Made by a program: the position numbers and the translations under genes. The notes under the pieces were generated by a model. The model saw only the letters and a program-made list of their open reading frames with translations. It did not search any database and was not told the origin of the DNA. Positions 36,734 through 47,137 of a stretch of DNA of 64,000 bases are shown here, piece by piece. Position 1 is the first letter of the stretch. Each line of letters starts with the position of its first letter. Source of the stretch: Alphaproteobacteria bacterium (GTDB lineage Bacteria; Pseudomonadota; Alphaproteobacteria; Micavibrionales; Micavibrionaceae); assembly GCA_020443295.1 (NCBI GenBank), contig JAGRIJ010000010.1:1-64000 (forward strand), given 5' to 3'.

Positions 36734-37627
36734 TTAATGCGAAGTATAATATTCGCGTAAAATGCCGTCTCTCAGCCCGCCGAGCGAGACGACCATTTCT
36801 GAAAGACTAAGCTCGTCCATCAGTGCCTCAACCAGAAAACTTGCCGGAGAAAGGGTGCGCGCCCGTACGGCTGAGATATCGTATTTTTTTGCAAGAAACC
36901 CGGGAGACTTCTTGCGGACATATTCGCAAAGGCTCTGAATATCGCGCCGGCTGACCGTATACCCCTGCAGATCGACCTTGTCCTTATGCAACTTCATATT
37001 GATACGGGCCATGCAGCGCAAAGTGCCGCCTACGACATACAAAGTATCCTGCTTTTTAAGGCTGTCGGGCAGGTTTTGAAAAGTTTCCCTTAAAATAAAC
37101 GGAAGATTTTTGCCGTAATCGGATAGGATAAGAGCGCCCATTGGCATGCTGAGAGCTTCGCTAACAGCTCCGTTTCCAATGCAGGCAAGCTCCAGACTCC
37201 CGCCCCCAAGATCGGCGACAACCCCGCTCGCATTCGGCATAAGGGTTAAAACCCCCAACGCGGAAAGACGGGCCTCTTCCTGCCCGGAAATGAGTCGGAC
37301 GGAAAACCCGAACTCCCGTTCCAGAGAGTTTATAAAATCCTTTCCATCGCTGGCGGATCGCAATGCGGCGGTTCCAATCGGCAAAATCGTCTTAACATTC
37401 ATCTTTTTAACAAGCGTCATAAACTTTTTAAGGGTTTTGCGAACCTTGTCGCAGGCCTTGGGGTTAAGCTTTCCTGTCTTCAGCAGGTCACGTCCGAGCA
37501 AACATTGCACCTTATCGCTGGTCAGCGGCTTTGTTTCTTTAAAAACCACCATGCGAACGGAATTTGATCCAAGATCGATAATGGCGACAGGATCAGGCTT
37601 CGAAAGATGGATGGATGTATCTGTCAT
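36734..37627 (-). CDS. ppx: Exopolyphosphatase/guanosine pentaphosphatase family (short form)
   Basis: Ppx/GppA-type ASKHA phosphatase, 297 residues, acting on polyphosphate chain ends or pppGpp. The motifs DLGSNSVRMVVF, GTAALR, SGQEEARLSAL and VADLGGGSLEL form the ATPase-like core. The C-terminal HD-type domain of long Ppx is missing, which is normal for the short form. The gene lies 36 bases downstream of ppk1 on the same strand, and the pair builds and degrades polyphosphate. The gene could also act as GppA; sequence alone does not decide. Confidence 0.88.
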   Translation of the reverse strand: MTDTSIHLSKPDPVAIIDLGSNSVRMVVFKETKPLTSDKVQCLLGRDLLKTGKLNPKACDKVRKTLKKFMTLVKKMNVKTILPIGTAALRSASDGKDFINSLEREFGFSVRLISGQEEARLSALGVLTLMPNASGVVADLGGGSLELACIGNGAVSEALSMPMGALILSDYGKNLPFILRETFQNLPDSLKKQDTLYVVGGTLRCMARINMKLHKDKVDLQGYTVSRRDIQSLCEYVRKKSPGFLAKKYDISAVRARTLSPASFLVEALMDELSLSEMVVSLGGLRDGILREYYTSH

Positions 37628-37663
37628 GAAGAATTTTTACCCCTGTACGTTTATAATAGAACT

Positions 37664-39805
37664 TTACTGTTCCCGCTTTTCCCGCAAAGCCTTTCCCCGT
37701 CCGGAAAGGCTCGGGTGCTCCATAAAATAATTATGCGCGCTGAAAGAGTTTTTGTCATGCGCCTGTCTGGAATACGTGCCGTCAGAATTCATAACCCAGC
37801 TTTGTGCCTCGTCTTTAAGATTGGCAACCATAATTTCATTCAAAATTTGTTTATGAACAGTTTCGTTCAAAATAGGAACGAGCGTTTCTATCCGGTAACG
37901 AAGATTACGGGGCATAAGGTCGGCAGAGGAAATAAAGACTTTAGCCTCCGGTGAGGGCAGGGCATGTCCGGCGCCGAAGCAATATATTCTGGCGTGCTCC
38001 AGAAAGCGCCCCACAATACTTTTGACGGTAATATTGTCAGACAAGCCCGGAACCTGTGGGCGAAGCTTGCAGATGCCCCTGACCACCATGCTGATTTTAA
38101 CTCCGGCCTGACTGGCCCTGTATAGCGCCTCAATAAGATCAGGATCGGCAATGGCATTGCATTTAAGCCACATATTGGCGGGCAGTCCTCTTTTTGCGTT
38201 CTCTGTCTCGGCTTCTATAAGGCTGATCAGTGTTTCCTTGAGGTTAAACGGCGCAAGAGTCAAACGTTTGAGATCGGTCGGCTGAGCATATCCCGTCATA
38301 TAATTGAACAGCAACCCCGCATCCATGCACAGATCGGGATCGCAGGTAAAAAGGGACAGGTCGGAATAAACTTTGGCCGTCTCGGAATTATAATTGCCGG
38401 TCCCGAAATGAACGTATTGGCCCATTTGGGCTCCCTCCCGCCTCGTAATCAAAGAGACTTTTGCATGGGTCTTAAGCTTGAGAAAGCCGAAAACAACCTG
38501 TATTCCGGCTTTTTCCATGTTCATCGCCCAGCGGAGATTGGCTTCTTCATCAAAACGCGCTTTGATTTCGACAAGGGCCGTCACCGATTTTCCATTCTCT
38601 GCGGCTTCGATAAGCGCTTCAATAATCTTGGATTTTCTATTCGTGCGGTAGATGGTTTGTTTGATCGAAACAACATCCGGATCGCGAGCGGCCTGCCGGA
38701 TAAATTTGATGAACACGTCAAACGTTTCATAAGGATGATGAACGACAATATCTTTGGCGCGGATTGCAGCGAAACAATCACCGTTAAAGTCAAGAACCCG
38801 CTCAGGAAATCGGGGTTCAAAAGGCTTGTACAGAAGTTCAGGCCTGCTAAGGGAGGTAAGATCTTTCAGATCCGCCAGACCGATCAGATCTCCAAAAACC
38901 AGAACATCATTATGTTGCAGGTGCAGGTTGATCTTCAGAAATTCAATAAGTGTCTCATTGGCGCTTTGGTTGACGGTCAAACGAATAACATCCCCGTGTT
39001 TACGGCGGTTTAACGCAATTTCAAAGGTCTCGATAAGGTTGCCGTTTTCATCGTCAATATCCATCTCGGCGTCGCGCAAAATATTAAAGACGGCATAATC
39101 CACAAGGGAAAGAGGTGAAGCGAAAATGTGGTGAATATGCATAAGAATAAAATCTTCCATCGAAATAAAACGGTCGGAAGAACCCGGCAGGCTGATAAAG
39201 CGCTTATGGCTTGCCGGCAGGACGATAAAAGCCTTTAATTCGTCCTCGGTATCGTGATTTTTCAGAAGTAAAGCCAGGGCTATGGATTTATTCGAAATGA
39301 AAGGAAAAGGATGAGATGAATCCACCGCAATGGGGGTAATCATCGGAAAGACTTCGTTCATAAAGTAGTCTTTTGCCCAGGCCCTTTCTTCTTCAGAAAA
39401 ATCTCCGGGTTTGCAAAAGTAAATATTCTCTCTTTTGAGCTCTTCTTTAATTTCCGCCCATGCTGCCAGAAGATCGTTGGCAAATTCGACCGCTTTCTGG
39501 ATAACCAGCTCAAGTTGCTGCTGAGGCGTAAGGCCGTCAGAGCTGTGATGAGTGCCGTGTTCGCGAACTTGGCTTTTTAGTCCGGCCACGCGGACCATAA
39601 AAAACTCTTCCTGATTATTCGCTGCAATCGACAAAAAGCGGACACGCTCAAGAAGAGGGTTCAGGGGGTTGCAGGCTTCCTCCAGAACCCTTTGATTAAA
39701 AGCCAGCCAGGAGATTTCCCTGTTTAGCAGATGATCTGAAGAGGAAGGGATCTCTGTACTTTTTTCATCTGAATTGTTTGTTTCCATGGGAACAGCCAAA
39801 AACAT
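37664..39805 (-). CDS. ppk1: Polyphosphate kinase 1
   Basis: Reversible transfer of the gamma-phosphate of ATP to polyphosphate at the membrane. About 713 residues from the ATG at 39805; a TTG at 39820 and an ATG at 39787 are alternatives, and none has a strong ribosome-binding site. The N domain shows NREISWLAFNQRVLEEA. The two phosphohistidine regions are LKTHAKVSLITRREG and HARIYCFGAGHALP. HFGTGNYNSETAKVYSD is a family signature. With ppx it forms a phosphate-storage and stress operon. Confidence 0.95.
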   Translation of the reverse strand: MFLAVPMETNNSDEKSTEIPSSSDHLLNREISWLAFNQRVLEEACNPLNPLLERVRFLSIAANNQEEFFMVRVAGLKSQVREHGTHHSSDGLTPQQQLELVIQKAVEFANDLLAAWAEIKEELKRENIYFCKPGDFSEEERAWAKDYFMNEVFPMITPIAVDSSHPFPFISNKSIALALLLKNHDTEDELKAFIVLPASHKRFISLPGSSDRFISMEDFILMHIHHIFASPLSLVDYAVFNILRDAEMDIDDENGNLIETFEIALNRRKHGDVIRLTVNQSANETLIEFLKINLHLQHNDVLVFGDLIGLADLKDLTSLSRPELLYKPFEPRFPERVLDFNGDCFAAIRAKDIVVHHPYETFDVFIKFIRQAARDPDVVSIKQTIYRTNRKSKIIEALIEAAENGKSVTALVEIKARFDEEANLRWAMNMEKAGIQVVFGFLKLKTHAKVSLITRREGAQMGQYVHFGTGNYNSETAKVYSDLSLFTCDPDLCMDAGLLFNYMTGYAQPTDLKRLTLAPFNLKETLISLIEAETENAKRGLPANMWLKCNAIADPDLIEALYRASQAGVKISMVVRGICKLRPQVPGLSDNITVKSIVGRFLEHARIYCFGAGHALPSPEAKVFISSADLMPRNLRYRIETLVPILNETVHKQILNEIMVANLKDEAQSWVMNSDGTYSRQAHDKNSFSAHNYFMEHPSLSGRGKALREKREQ

Positions 39806-40075
39806 CTCGAATCCGCTCAAAGGCTTACTTAAACGCTCTTAAAATTAAATTTATAAACGCCCTGAACAGAATGGGACAGGAAATATATCAATAAAAATAA
39901 TAAATTATGAAAATTAAAAGAAGAAGAGACCTGATAGGAGAAGATCAAGCATCACCAGAGGAGAATACCAACGTATGGCTTAATATTACGTTTAGCAATT
40001 AGTTTTAAAGTTGTACCACGAATTGAGGGCGCTTGACGCAAAATACATACAAATACTCTATCTTTTTGGTCCGCT

Positions 40076-43000
40076 ATGCAGTTTTTAAGGGATATTTTGA
40101 ACTCCTTTTTCTTTTTCGGAGATATTCCCGAAAATGCGGTTCATGGCGAGTATATCCTTCCTCTTATCGCTCTTTCTTATATTGTAGCTTCTTTAGGGTC
40201 GTTTACAGGCCTGCGCTTGGCGTCCGACATCCATCAGGCAAAATCCCTTAAACAAAAAAACTACCTGCATGTAGGCGGAGCTTTTGCTTTCGGAAGCGGG
40301 ATATGGTCGATGCACTTCATCGGAATGCTGGCCTATGACATGGAAATGGAGCATAGCTATGACCCGATTCTGACATTGATTTCGATGGCGATAGCAATCG
40401 TTATCGCCTATGGCGTTCTGCAAGTCATTCGGGCTGGAAAACTGAAAATCACACGCCTTTGTATAAGTGCGTTGCTTTTGGGGATGGCGATATGCGGTAT
40501 GCACTATACGGGTATGGCGGCGATGGTTATGGATGCCGACCTTCGGTATCAACCTAGTCTGTTTGCGCTTTCGGTTCTAATTGCGATAACCGCTTCAGGG
40601 GCGGCACTCGCCATTGTATTTATCTTGGGGCACTATGAGGTTCGCAATAAACTTCTGTGGCAAATTCTTGCAGCCTTGATCATGGGGGCAGCGATATGCG
40701 GCATGCATTACACGGGCATGGCGGCATCCGTTTTCCTTCCATATGCAGACTGTCGTTTTAATCCCGATCAAAGTTTTGATAGTCTCGCTTTGGCGGTCGC
40801 CATTGTCAGTACAGGAATATTCGCCGTCTCTTTGACGTTGAGTATGTACAAACGTTCGGAAACACAAAGCCAAAGCATCACGGATAAATATTCAGGCCAT
40901 ACGGTCTTTCTCCAGATGTCTTTAATTTTGGGGGTTTTTTTGGTTTTGGCAATCGGATCGTACATTTTTATTGCGACTGATCTTAAAAATCAAAAGGATG
41001 ACAGCGCATTCTTGAATGCGACAAGTTTGCAAAGAACATTTATCGTTCGCTACGCGCAAAACATGATCATGCTCATGATGTCTGGGGATGAACTTTCTCT
41101 TAAAGAAATTGAAGATCTCAAAAATGCAACAGAGTCTGATTACAATCTTATAGAAACAAACTATCAGGGGCTTATGAATAGCCAGACTGTCATTCTAAGC
41201 CAGGATGGTTTGAAAAGAGAAAAGGTCAAAACAATAACCGAGGACGAAGTTCTCAAAGAAATGGCTTCTGCAAGAGAAGAATGGAAAAGCTTAACTCAGC
41301 TTATGGGCGCTTCTGCGCAAGATAAAACAATATTTAACCGATCATATGAAGAAATCGAACTCCAGATAAAAAAAACAGTACAGGCGCAAGATATTGCAGT
41401 AGGTAGTGTTCAAAGTCACATACAAAAACATAACCAGGCCCTCTTGTTCTCGCAGGAGTTGACTATGAGCCTTGACGTTTTGATTTTCCTTCTCAGCATA
41501 GTATATACCCGCTTCTTTGTTGCAGACAGGATTGAACGCGCAAGGGTGGAACTGCAGCAAAGCAGAGATACTCTGGAGAATCGGGTAAACGAGCAGACAT
41601 CAAAATTGCGTCTGGAAAAGGAAAGGGCGCAACACTTGAATCGGCAAATGCAGGATTATACAGACGCGCTCGAAGAAATTCGCTTCGAGGCGCTTGATGC
41701 AAAAAAGCGCGCGGAGCAGGCGAGCCAGGCCAAAAGCGACTTTCTTGCAAACATGTCTCACGAGATCAGGACGCCGATGAATGCGATCATTGGTATGGCA
41801 AATCTTCTGATAGATACAAAACTGGAACCCGAACAAAAAGAATGGGCCAATGTCATCCGTGACTCTGGCGACACTCTTCTTCACATTATTAACGACATCA
41901 TTGATATTTCAAAAATTGAATCCGGCAAGCTCACGCTCGAAAAAATTGAATTTGATCTTTTTGATTGTTTGCAGGAAGTGCTGGGTCTTTATACCTATCA
42001 GGCCCGTGAAAAACGCATAGAAATGCTCATCGAGATGGCGCCCGATCTGCCCAGAACATTGGTAGGGGATCCTGTCCGCATAAAGCAGATTTTTGCGAAC
42101 CTTATCAGTAACGCGCTGAAATTTACTCAAAAAGGACATGTTCTCATCCGGCTCGACTTCAATATCGAGAAAGATAAAAAAGTCAGATTGCTCTGCAGTG
42201 TTGAGGATACGGGCATAGGAATCGAAAAAGACAAGCAAAATAAAATCTTCGAAAAATTTTCTCAGGAAGAGGAATCGACAACGCGAAAATTTGGTGGAAC
42301 CGGTTTAGGGCTCGCAATCGTTTCTCAACTGATTGAGCTCATGGGAGGAGAAATCAGCGTCGAAAGTGAGAAAGAAAAAGGATCGAAGTTTATTTTTACT
42401 TTAAGTCTTGGAAGTGGACAGGTGGAGCAAAATAAGACTGCCGAACAGGATTTGTCGAGCTTAAGGGTTTTGATTATAGACGATTATGAATTGACCCGCG
42501 AACTTCTCACGGAAACTCTGAACAGAAAAGGGATAAGTTGCGTTTCAGTTTCCAGCGCAGAACAGGCTTTGCAAGAACTGGAAAAACATAACAAAGAAGT
42601 TTTCTATGATGCATGTCTGATTGATTATTCCCTCGAAGGCATTACAGGTCTTGACCTGGTAAAAAAATTGCGGAGTCAAAAGCGTTTTGACCCGGTGTCC
42701 TTGATCATGGTGTCGGGGTTCATGGAAAGAGTGCCTTATGAAGAATTGCAGAAAAAAGGCCTCGATGGATATCTCAACAAGCCATTCCGTGCTGAACAGG
42801 TCATCGGTGCAATCCAGATCACAACAGGTAACCGCAAAAATAAGGTCCCAGATGCGCCGTTCATAACGCGGCACAATGCAACGCCCTTTATGAGCCAAAA
42901 AGACAATAATTTCGGTTTGGATTTACGAAGGAATTATACAGGTAAAAAGGTTCTGGCTGTCGACGACATGAAAATGAACATGATGTTGATCAAAAAAGTT

Positions 43001-43357
43001 CTAAGCAAATTCAATCTTGATATTGATACCGCAGTAAACGGGGTTGAAGCATATGAAAAGGCAACCAAGACAAGATATGATGCTATTTTTATGGATTGCC
43101 AGATGCCGGAGATGGATGGTTTCCAGAGCACAATCGAAATCAGGAAATTCGAAAATAAAAATAAGCTGGATCAGGTGCCGATTATAGCCCTGACGGCAGA
43201 TGCTATGACGGGCGATCGGGAAAAATGTCTGGGCGTGGGCATGGATGATTATATCAACAAGCCCTTCAGGGAAAGCGAGATCGCCGAGGCTTTGGCCAAA
43301 TGGATTGATAATGCAGGGAGCAAGACTCACGGAAAGGATATGAGCGATGTTGGATGA
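40076..43357 (+). CDS. MHYT-domain hybrid histidine kinase with two receivers
   Basis: Membrane sensor kinase, 1093 residues. Residues about 15-265 are seven-helix MHYT domain with three copies of the motif: [15 protein letters not shown] and MHYTGMAAS, proposed to bind copper and sense O2, CO or NO. A second membrane pair surrounds a periplasmic part (about 290-480) and a coiled coil follows. HisKA has [12 protein letters not shown] with His562; HATPase has NALKFT, DTGIGI and GGTGLGLAI. Receiver 1 carries LIDYS and receiver 2 [11 protein letters not shown] as phosphorylation sites. It overlaps the Hpt gene by 11 bases, so a multi-step phosphorelay is likely. Confidence 0.92.
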   Translation: MQFLRDILNSFFFFGDIPENAVHGEYILPLIALSYIVASLGSFTGLRLASDIHQAKSLKQKNYLHVGGAFAFGSGIWSMHFIGMLAYDMEMEHSYDPILTLISMAIAIVIAYGVLQVIRAGKLKITRLCISALLLGMAICGMHYTGMAAMVMDADLRYQPSLFALSVLIAITASGAALAIVFILGHYEVRNKLLWQILAALIMGAAICGMHYTGMAASVFLPYADCRFNPDQSFDSLALAVAIVSTGIFAVSLTLSMYKRSETQSQSITDKYSGHTVFLQMSLILGVFLVLAIGSYIFIATDLKNQKDDSAFLNATSLQRTFIVRYAQNMIMLMMSGDELSLKEIEDLKNATESDYNLIETNYQGLMNSQTVILSQDGLKREKVKTITEDEVLKEMASAREEWKSLTQLMGASAQDKTIFNRSYEEIELQIKKTVQAQDIAVGSVQSHIQKHNQALLFSQELTMSLDVLIFLLSIVYTRFFVADRIERARVELQQSRDTLENRVNEQTSKLRLEKERAQHLNRQMQDYTDALEEIRFEALDAKKRAEQASQAKSDFLANMSHEIRTPMNAIIGMANLLIDTKLEPEQKEWANVIRDSGDTLLHIINDIIDISKIESGKLTLEKIEFDLFDCLQEVLGLYTYQAREKRIEMLIEMAPDLPRTLVGDPVRIKQIFANLISNALKFTQKGHVLIRLDFNIEKDKKVRLLCSVEDTGIGIEKDKQNKIFEKFSQEEESTTRKFGGTGLGLAIVSQLIELMGGEISVESEKEKGSKFIFTLSLGSGQVEQNKTAEQDLSSLRVLIIDDYELTRELLTETLNRKGISCVSVSSAEQALQELEKHNKEVFYDACLIDYSLEGITGLDLVKKLRSQKRFDPVSLIMVSGFMERVPYEELQKKGLDGYLNKPFRAEQVIGAIQITTGNRKNKVPDAPFITRHNATPFMSQKDNNFGLDLRRNYTGKKVLAVDDMKMNMMLIKKVLSKFNLDIDTAVNGVEAYEKATKTRYDAIFMDCQMPEMDGFQSTIEIRKFENKNKLDQVPIIALTADAMTGDREKCLGVGMDDYINKPFRESEIAEALAKWIDNAGSKTHGKDMSDVG

Positions 43358-43694
43358 AACGTCTCAGCCTGTGGATTTGTCCTATCTTCAGGAATATACA
43401 GATGGCAATGAAGAGGCTTTAAAAGAGCTTATTGAGGTCTTTACGGAAACGTTCATGGAAGAACTCGGTCAACTCAAAGGCGCGATTAAGGACGGCGAAA
43501 GTAAAGAATGGTCCGAAGTGGCCCACAAACTCAAGGGAGCTTCCGCTTTTGTCGGGGCTGAACATTTGCGTAAGCTTTGCGCCGAGGCTCAAAAAATGGT
43601 TTCAGCCAGTGCGGCTGATCGTTCCGCTCTTTATGAAAAAATATCTCTGGGGTATGAAAATGTAAGCGCCTATCTAAAGGAAATAGATCTATGA
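43347..43694 (+). CDS. Histidine phosphotransfer (Hpt) protein
   Basis: A 115-residue four-helix Hpt protein. The phospho-accepting His is in [19 protein letters not shown], which matches the HxLKGxxxxxGA pattern. It starts inside the end of the MHYT kinase gene and overlaps the next gene by 4 bases (ATGA), so the three are co-translated. It should shuttle phosphate from the kinase receiver to the following response regulator. Confidence 0.92.
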   Translation: MLDETSQPVDLSYLQEYTDGNEEALKELIEVFTETFMEELGQLKGAIKDGESKEWSEVAHKLKGASAFVGAEHLRKLCAEAQKMVSASAADRSALYEKISLGYENVSAYLKEIDL

Positions 43695-44446
43695 AAATTG
43701 GGGATAGAGAAAACGAAGCAGAATTGATGTCGCTTCTTCCGTCCATTCGGAGCAACCGGAATGAATGGATCGTACTCCGCGTCGTCATGATGAAATCATG
43801 CGAAACTCCCAAAGAAGAAGTCGTAAATAAAATTCTCCAGCTTTACAGAAATTACGAGGGGGTCATCTACACCGATAATGAGAATAAAATTATCTGCCTT
43901 GTACGGATGGGAATGATTCAAAACTACATGAGAATAAAAACGGATTTAGAGGAAAAGCTCCCCCGGAATTCTTGTCGGGTCATGGCAAGGCCGATGACAA
44001 GCTCCGGCCTGAAGCAGATCCAGATTGATCTGATGAACAAGGATGACTCCACGATGAGCATGTTCTCCGAGCGCGAGCGGCGCAAGGGGAATGTTCTGAT
44101 GATCGCTGACGATGACGCATTCGTCCGTAAGGCGGTAAAACAGATACTCGCCTTTTTCGGGGAAGTGGTTGAGGCGGAAAATGGGGATGGTGTAGTGGGT
44201 ACTTATATGAACAATAACCCGGATGTGATTCTTCTGGACATTCATATGCCCGGAAAAAACGGCTTGGAACTCATAGACACGATCATGCAGATGGATCCCG
44301 ATGCCTATATCATTATCCTGAGCGGCGACAGTGTTAAGGAAAACGTTCTGGAGGCCATAGATAAAGGAGCGGTGGGCTTTTTAACCAAACCCCCGAAACG
44401 CGAAAAAGTAATCGAATATCTGAACCAGTGTATCACGATAGTCTGA
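43691..44446 (+). CDS. Response regulator with C-terminal receiver and unusual N-terminal domain
   Basis: A 251-residue protein. The C-terminal half (about 133-250) is a receiver: VLMIADDDAFVRKAV, phospho-Asp in VILLDIHMPGKNG, and FLTKPPKREK with the conserved Lys. The N-terminal 130 residues resemble no known output domain; they contain IYTDNENKIICLVRMG, possibly a small alpha/beta fold. Having the receiver at the C-terminus is uncommon. It probably receives phosphate from the Hpt protein, with the N-terminal part as effector. Confidence 0.85.
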   Translation: MKIGDRENEAELMSLLPSIRSNRNEWIVLRVVMMKSCETPKEEVVNKILQLYRNYEGVIYTDNENKIICLVRMGMIQNYMRIKTDLEEKLPRNSCRVMARPMTSSGLKQIQIDLMNKDDSTMSMFSERERRKGNVLMIADDDAFVRKAVKQILAFFGEVVEAENGDGVVGTYMNNNPDVILLDIHMPGKNGLELIDTIMQMDPDAYIIILSGDSVKENVLEAIDKGAVGFLTKPPKREKVIEYLNQCITIV

Positions 44447-44653
44447 AGCCCTGCGCCAATTCCATACCATGGCATGCTTTAAACCCAACGCTTGCGCATA
44501 AGGGCAACTTGGAAGAAAATTTATAATTATTTTTCTTTGTATAAAGTTTAAAAATTTAACCAAAAAATTAAATCATAAGTTGTTTTTTTATAAATATAAG
44601 ATCAAAATAAATAGACCAAAGTTATCAGGCGTAGATATAGAGAAAATTTTTTT

Positions 44654-46225
44654 ATGAACGTGAATTTATTGGTAGTGGACGATAACCCGGCTGACCGTTC
44701 TTTACTGAAACGGTACATGTCGAAAGCTGGAAACGTCGTCCATATTCGGGAAGCTGAAACCGCAAAAGATGCCCTGACCATCCTCAAGGGGCGGGAAAAG
44801 ATAGATTGTGTCTTTCTGGATTACCGGTTGCCCGATCAGGATGGCATCAGCCTGCTGAAGGAGATTTACGACAAGGAATCTGATTTGGGGCCGTTCCCGG
44901 TGGTGATGCTTACCGGTCAGGGCAGCGAGTCGGTCATTATCGACGCCATCCGTTATGGGGCGCAGGATTATTTGATTAAAGATAACATATCCCCGGACAC
45001 GCTTCACATCGCAATTACAAAGGCCCGGGAACTCTTTAATTTGAAGAAGAAGGGAAGCGAGGATAAGGCCCTTCTGGTCCACACGCAGAAAATGAAGGCT
45101 GTGGGACAGTTAACAGGGGGAATCGCGCATGACTTTAACAATCTCCTTACGATAATTTTCGGAAACACCCGCCTTTTGGAGGTTATGCTCAATAAGCCAA
45201 AACCTGAAAAGAGTGAATGTCTTGAAAAGGTAAAGGTTATCCAGAAAGCGGCCCGTCGAGGGGCGGAGCTGGTAAAGCGCTTGATGCTTTTTTCACGGCA
45301 GAGAGCGCTGGAGCCCCAGATTATTAACCTCAACCAACTCATCACTGACCTTGATCAGCTGTTACAGCGCGCTCTGGGGGATTTTGTCGAAATTCATTTA
45401 TCCTTGGAGGAGCCAATCCACAATATAAATGTCGACCCCGGACAGTTAGAGCACGCGATTATTAACATGGCGGTCAACGCCCGCGATGCAATGATCGAAG
45501 GCGGAACTCTCACCTTACGCACGGAAAACGTAACTCTGGACAAGGGCGAGGCTGAAAAACTGAAATTGATTACAGGAGATTATGTCTGTCTGAGCGTCAC
45601 AGATAACGGTCTTGGAATGGAAGAGGACGTAAGAAAAAACATCTTCGAGCCGTTTTTCACGACGAAGGATCCGGGAAAAGGGACGGGGCTCGGCCTGAGC
45701 ATGGTTTACGATTTCGTCAGGCAATCGGGCGGTGCAATCACCGTGCAGAGCGAGAGAAACCAAGGAACGACATTCAGGATTTTTATTCCAAGGGAAGATG
45801 TAAAAAAAGAAGAAAAATCCTCCGAAGAAGCGCAGGAGTTTAGTCCGGTAACAGGAGGCCATGAAACCATTTTGGTTGTAGAGGACGAAGAAGATATACG
45901 CTTCTTGGCACGAACCATCCTTCAGGAATATGGGTACACTATTCTGGAGGCTTCCTCCGGGCAGGAGGCAATCGATGTTGTTCTCCGGGAAAAACAAAAC
46001 ATCGACATGCTGTTTACGGATATCACGATGCCTGGCGAGATAAACGGTGTGCAGGCCGCTGCACGTATTCAGTCTCTTCGTCCGGATATAAAACTTATTT
46101 TTTCGACAGGTTACATGTCGGGCACTTTGCCTGATATGGACCTCGCAGGCCGGTATCCAATGATTAACAAGCCTTATCAACCTGAAGAACTGCTTTCTAT
46201 GATTCGGAAAACCTTTGACGGCTAG
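44654..46225 (+). CDS. Soluble hybrid kinase: receiver-HisKA-HATPase-receiver
   Basis: A 523-residue cytoplasmic protein without membrane helices. The first receiver (1-120) has [12 protein letters not shown] and [11 protein letters not shown]. The kinase core has [16 protein letters not shown] with the phospho-His, then [13 protein letters not shown] N box (MAVNARDAM), DNGLGM and GTGLGLSMV. The last receiver (about 405-523) has [12 protein letters not shown] and [13 protein letters not shown]. The layout resembles CckA-like or bacteriophytochrome-associated kinases, with an input receiver in place of a sensor, so it may be driven by another kinase of the island. Confidence 0.9.
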   Translation: MNVNLLVVDDNPADRSLLKRYMSKAGNVVHIREAETAKDALTILKGREKIDCVFLDYRLPDQDGISLLKEIYDKESDLGPFPVVMLTGQGSESVIIDAIRYGAQDYLIKDNISPDTLHIAITKARELFNLKKKGSEDKALLVHTQKMKAVGQLTGGIAHDFNNLLTIIFGNTRLLEVMLNKPKPEKSECLEKVKVIQKAARRGAELVKRLMLFSRQRALEPQIINLNQLITDLDQLLQRALGDFVEIHLSLEEPIHNINVDPGQLEHAIINMAVNARDAMIEGGTLTLRTENVTLDKGEAEKLKLITGDYVCLSVTDNGLGMEEDVRKNIFEPFFTTKDPGKGTGLGLSMVYDFVRQSGGAITVQSERNQGTTFRIFIPREDVKKEEKSSEEAQEFSPVTGGHETILVVEDEEDIRFLARTILQEYGYTILEASSGQEAIDVVLREKQNIDMLFTDITMPGEINGVQAAARIQSLRPDIKLIFSTGYMSGTLPDMDLAGRYPMINKPYQPEELLSMIRKTFDG

Positions 46226-46233
46226 TCACATAT

Positions 46234-46623
46234 ATGGGGTCAGCGCAGAAAAAAATTTTGGTCATTGATGATAACCAGTTACTCCGGGAGACGATTTGCG
46301 ATTTCCTGAGAGTTTCTGGATATGAAGCGTTTCAGGCCAAAGATGGGGCGCAGGCCATTCCGGTTCTGGAAAAAGAGCAGCCCATTCTGGTCATTACAGA
46401 CATCCTGATGCCGGAAAAAGAAGGATTTAGCACCATTATAGATATTCATAAAAACTTCGCGGGAACAAAAATCATAGCCATGTCAGGCGGCGGGTTGTTC
46501 AGCAGGGCAGATCTTCTGACATCCGCAAAAAATCTCGGAGCTGATGCGGCTATGGAAAAGCCCTTTGATTTTGACGATCTGGTTTTAAATGTCGAAAAAC
46601 TTCTGGAACCGGAAAGGGTCTGA
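46234..46623 (+). CDS. Single-domain response regulator
   Basis: A 129-residue CheY-like receiver. The acidic pocket VIDDNQLLRET, the phospho-Asp in ITDILMPEKEG, the switch Ser/Thr in AMSGGG and the Lys in MEKPFDFDD are all present. There is no output domain. It begins 8 bases after the hybrid kinase and is likely its partner or a phosphate sink. Confidence 0.9.
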   Translation: MGSAQKKILVIDDNQLLRETICDFLRVSGYEAFQAKDGAQAIPVLEKEQPILVITDILMPEKEGFSTIIDIHKNFAGTKIIAMSGGGLFSRADLLTSAKNLGADAAMEKPFDFDDLVLNVEKLLEPERV

Positions 46624-46655
46624 ATGTTTTTCTGGGCCGCAACGAAAGGACTCTC

Positions 46656-47060
46656 ATGAAGAAAAAACAGACCGATCCAAAGGAGAAAAGCGGACATACG
46701 ATCCTGATTGTCGATGATGACACACTTGATCTCCTGCTTGTCGAACTTAAAGTGCGCCAGTTATGGCCCGACTGCACCGTCATTCCTGTTCGTTCCATGC
46801 GCGAGGCGTTCAGCGAATATAAAAAGCGAAATTTCGATATGGTTCTTCTCGATCTGAACCTCCCGGATACCGAAGGACCAAAAACCGTTGAAGAAATGCG
46901 CAAGTTCAACCGGACGGTTCCAATCGTTGTCGTAACGGGTTTTGTTACGGAAGACACGGTTTCAAAGTCCCTCAAGAACGGCGCCAATAATGTGTATCCA
47001 AAAGCAGAAATCAGAAATGAAGATTTCAGAAATGTCTTGGAGCAGAATATTCGACGCTGA
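46656..47060 (+). CDS. Single-domain response regulator with weaker consensus
   Basis: A 134-residue receiver protein: LIVDDDTLDLLLVELK, phospho-Asp in MVLLDLNLPDTEGP and VVTGFVTEDTV. The usual Lys near the end is within NVYPKAEIRNED. There is no output domain. The gap to the previous receiver is 32 bases. The form resembles receivers found with bacteriophytochrome and FixL-like kinases, and the next gene is such a kinase. Confidence 0.88.
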   Translation: MKKKQTDPKEKSGHTILIVDDDTLDLLLVELKVRQLWPDCTVIPVRSMREAFSEYKKRNFDMVLLDLNLPDTEGPKTVEEMRKFNRTVPIVVVTGFVTEDTVSKSLKNGANNVYPKAEIRNEDFRNVLEQNIRR

Positions 47061-47137
47061 AAAACTCTTTAAGAAGCACTTTTTTCATTGGGATAACGCA
47101 CATAGTAAATCAGTTTCAGGTAAAAAAAGCAGAAAAA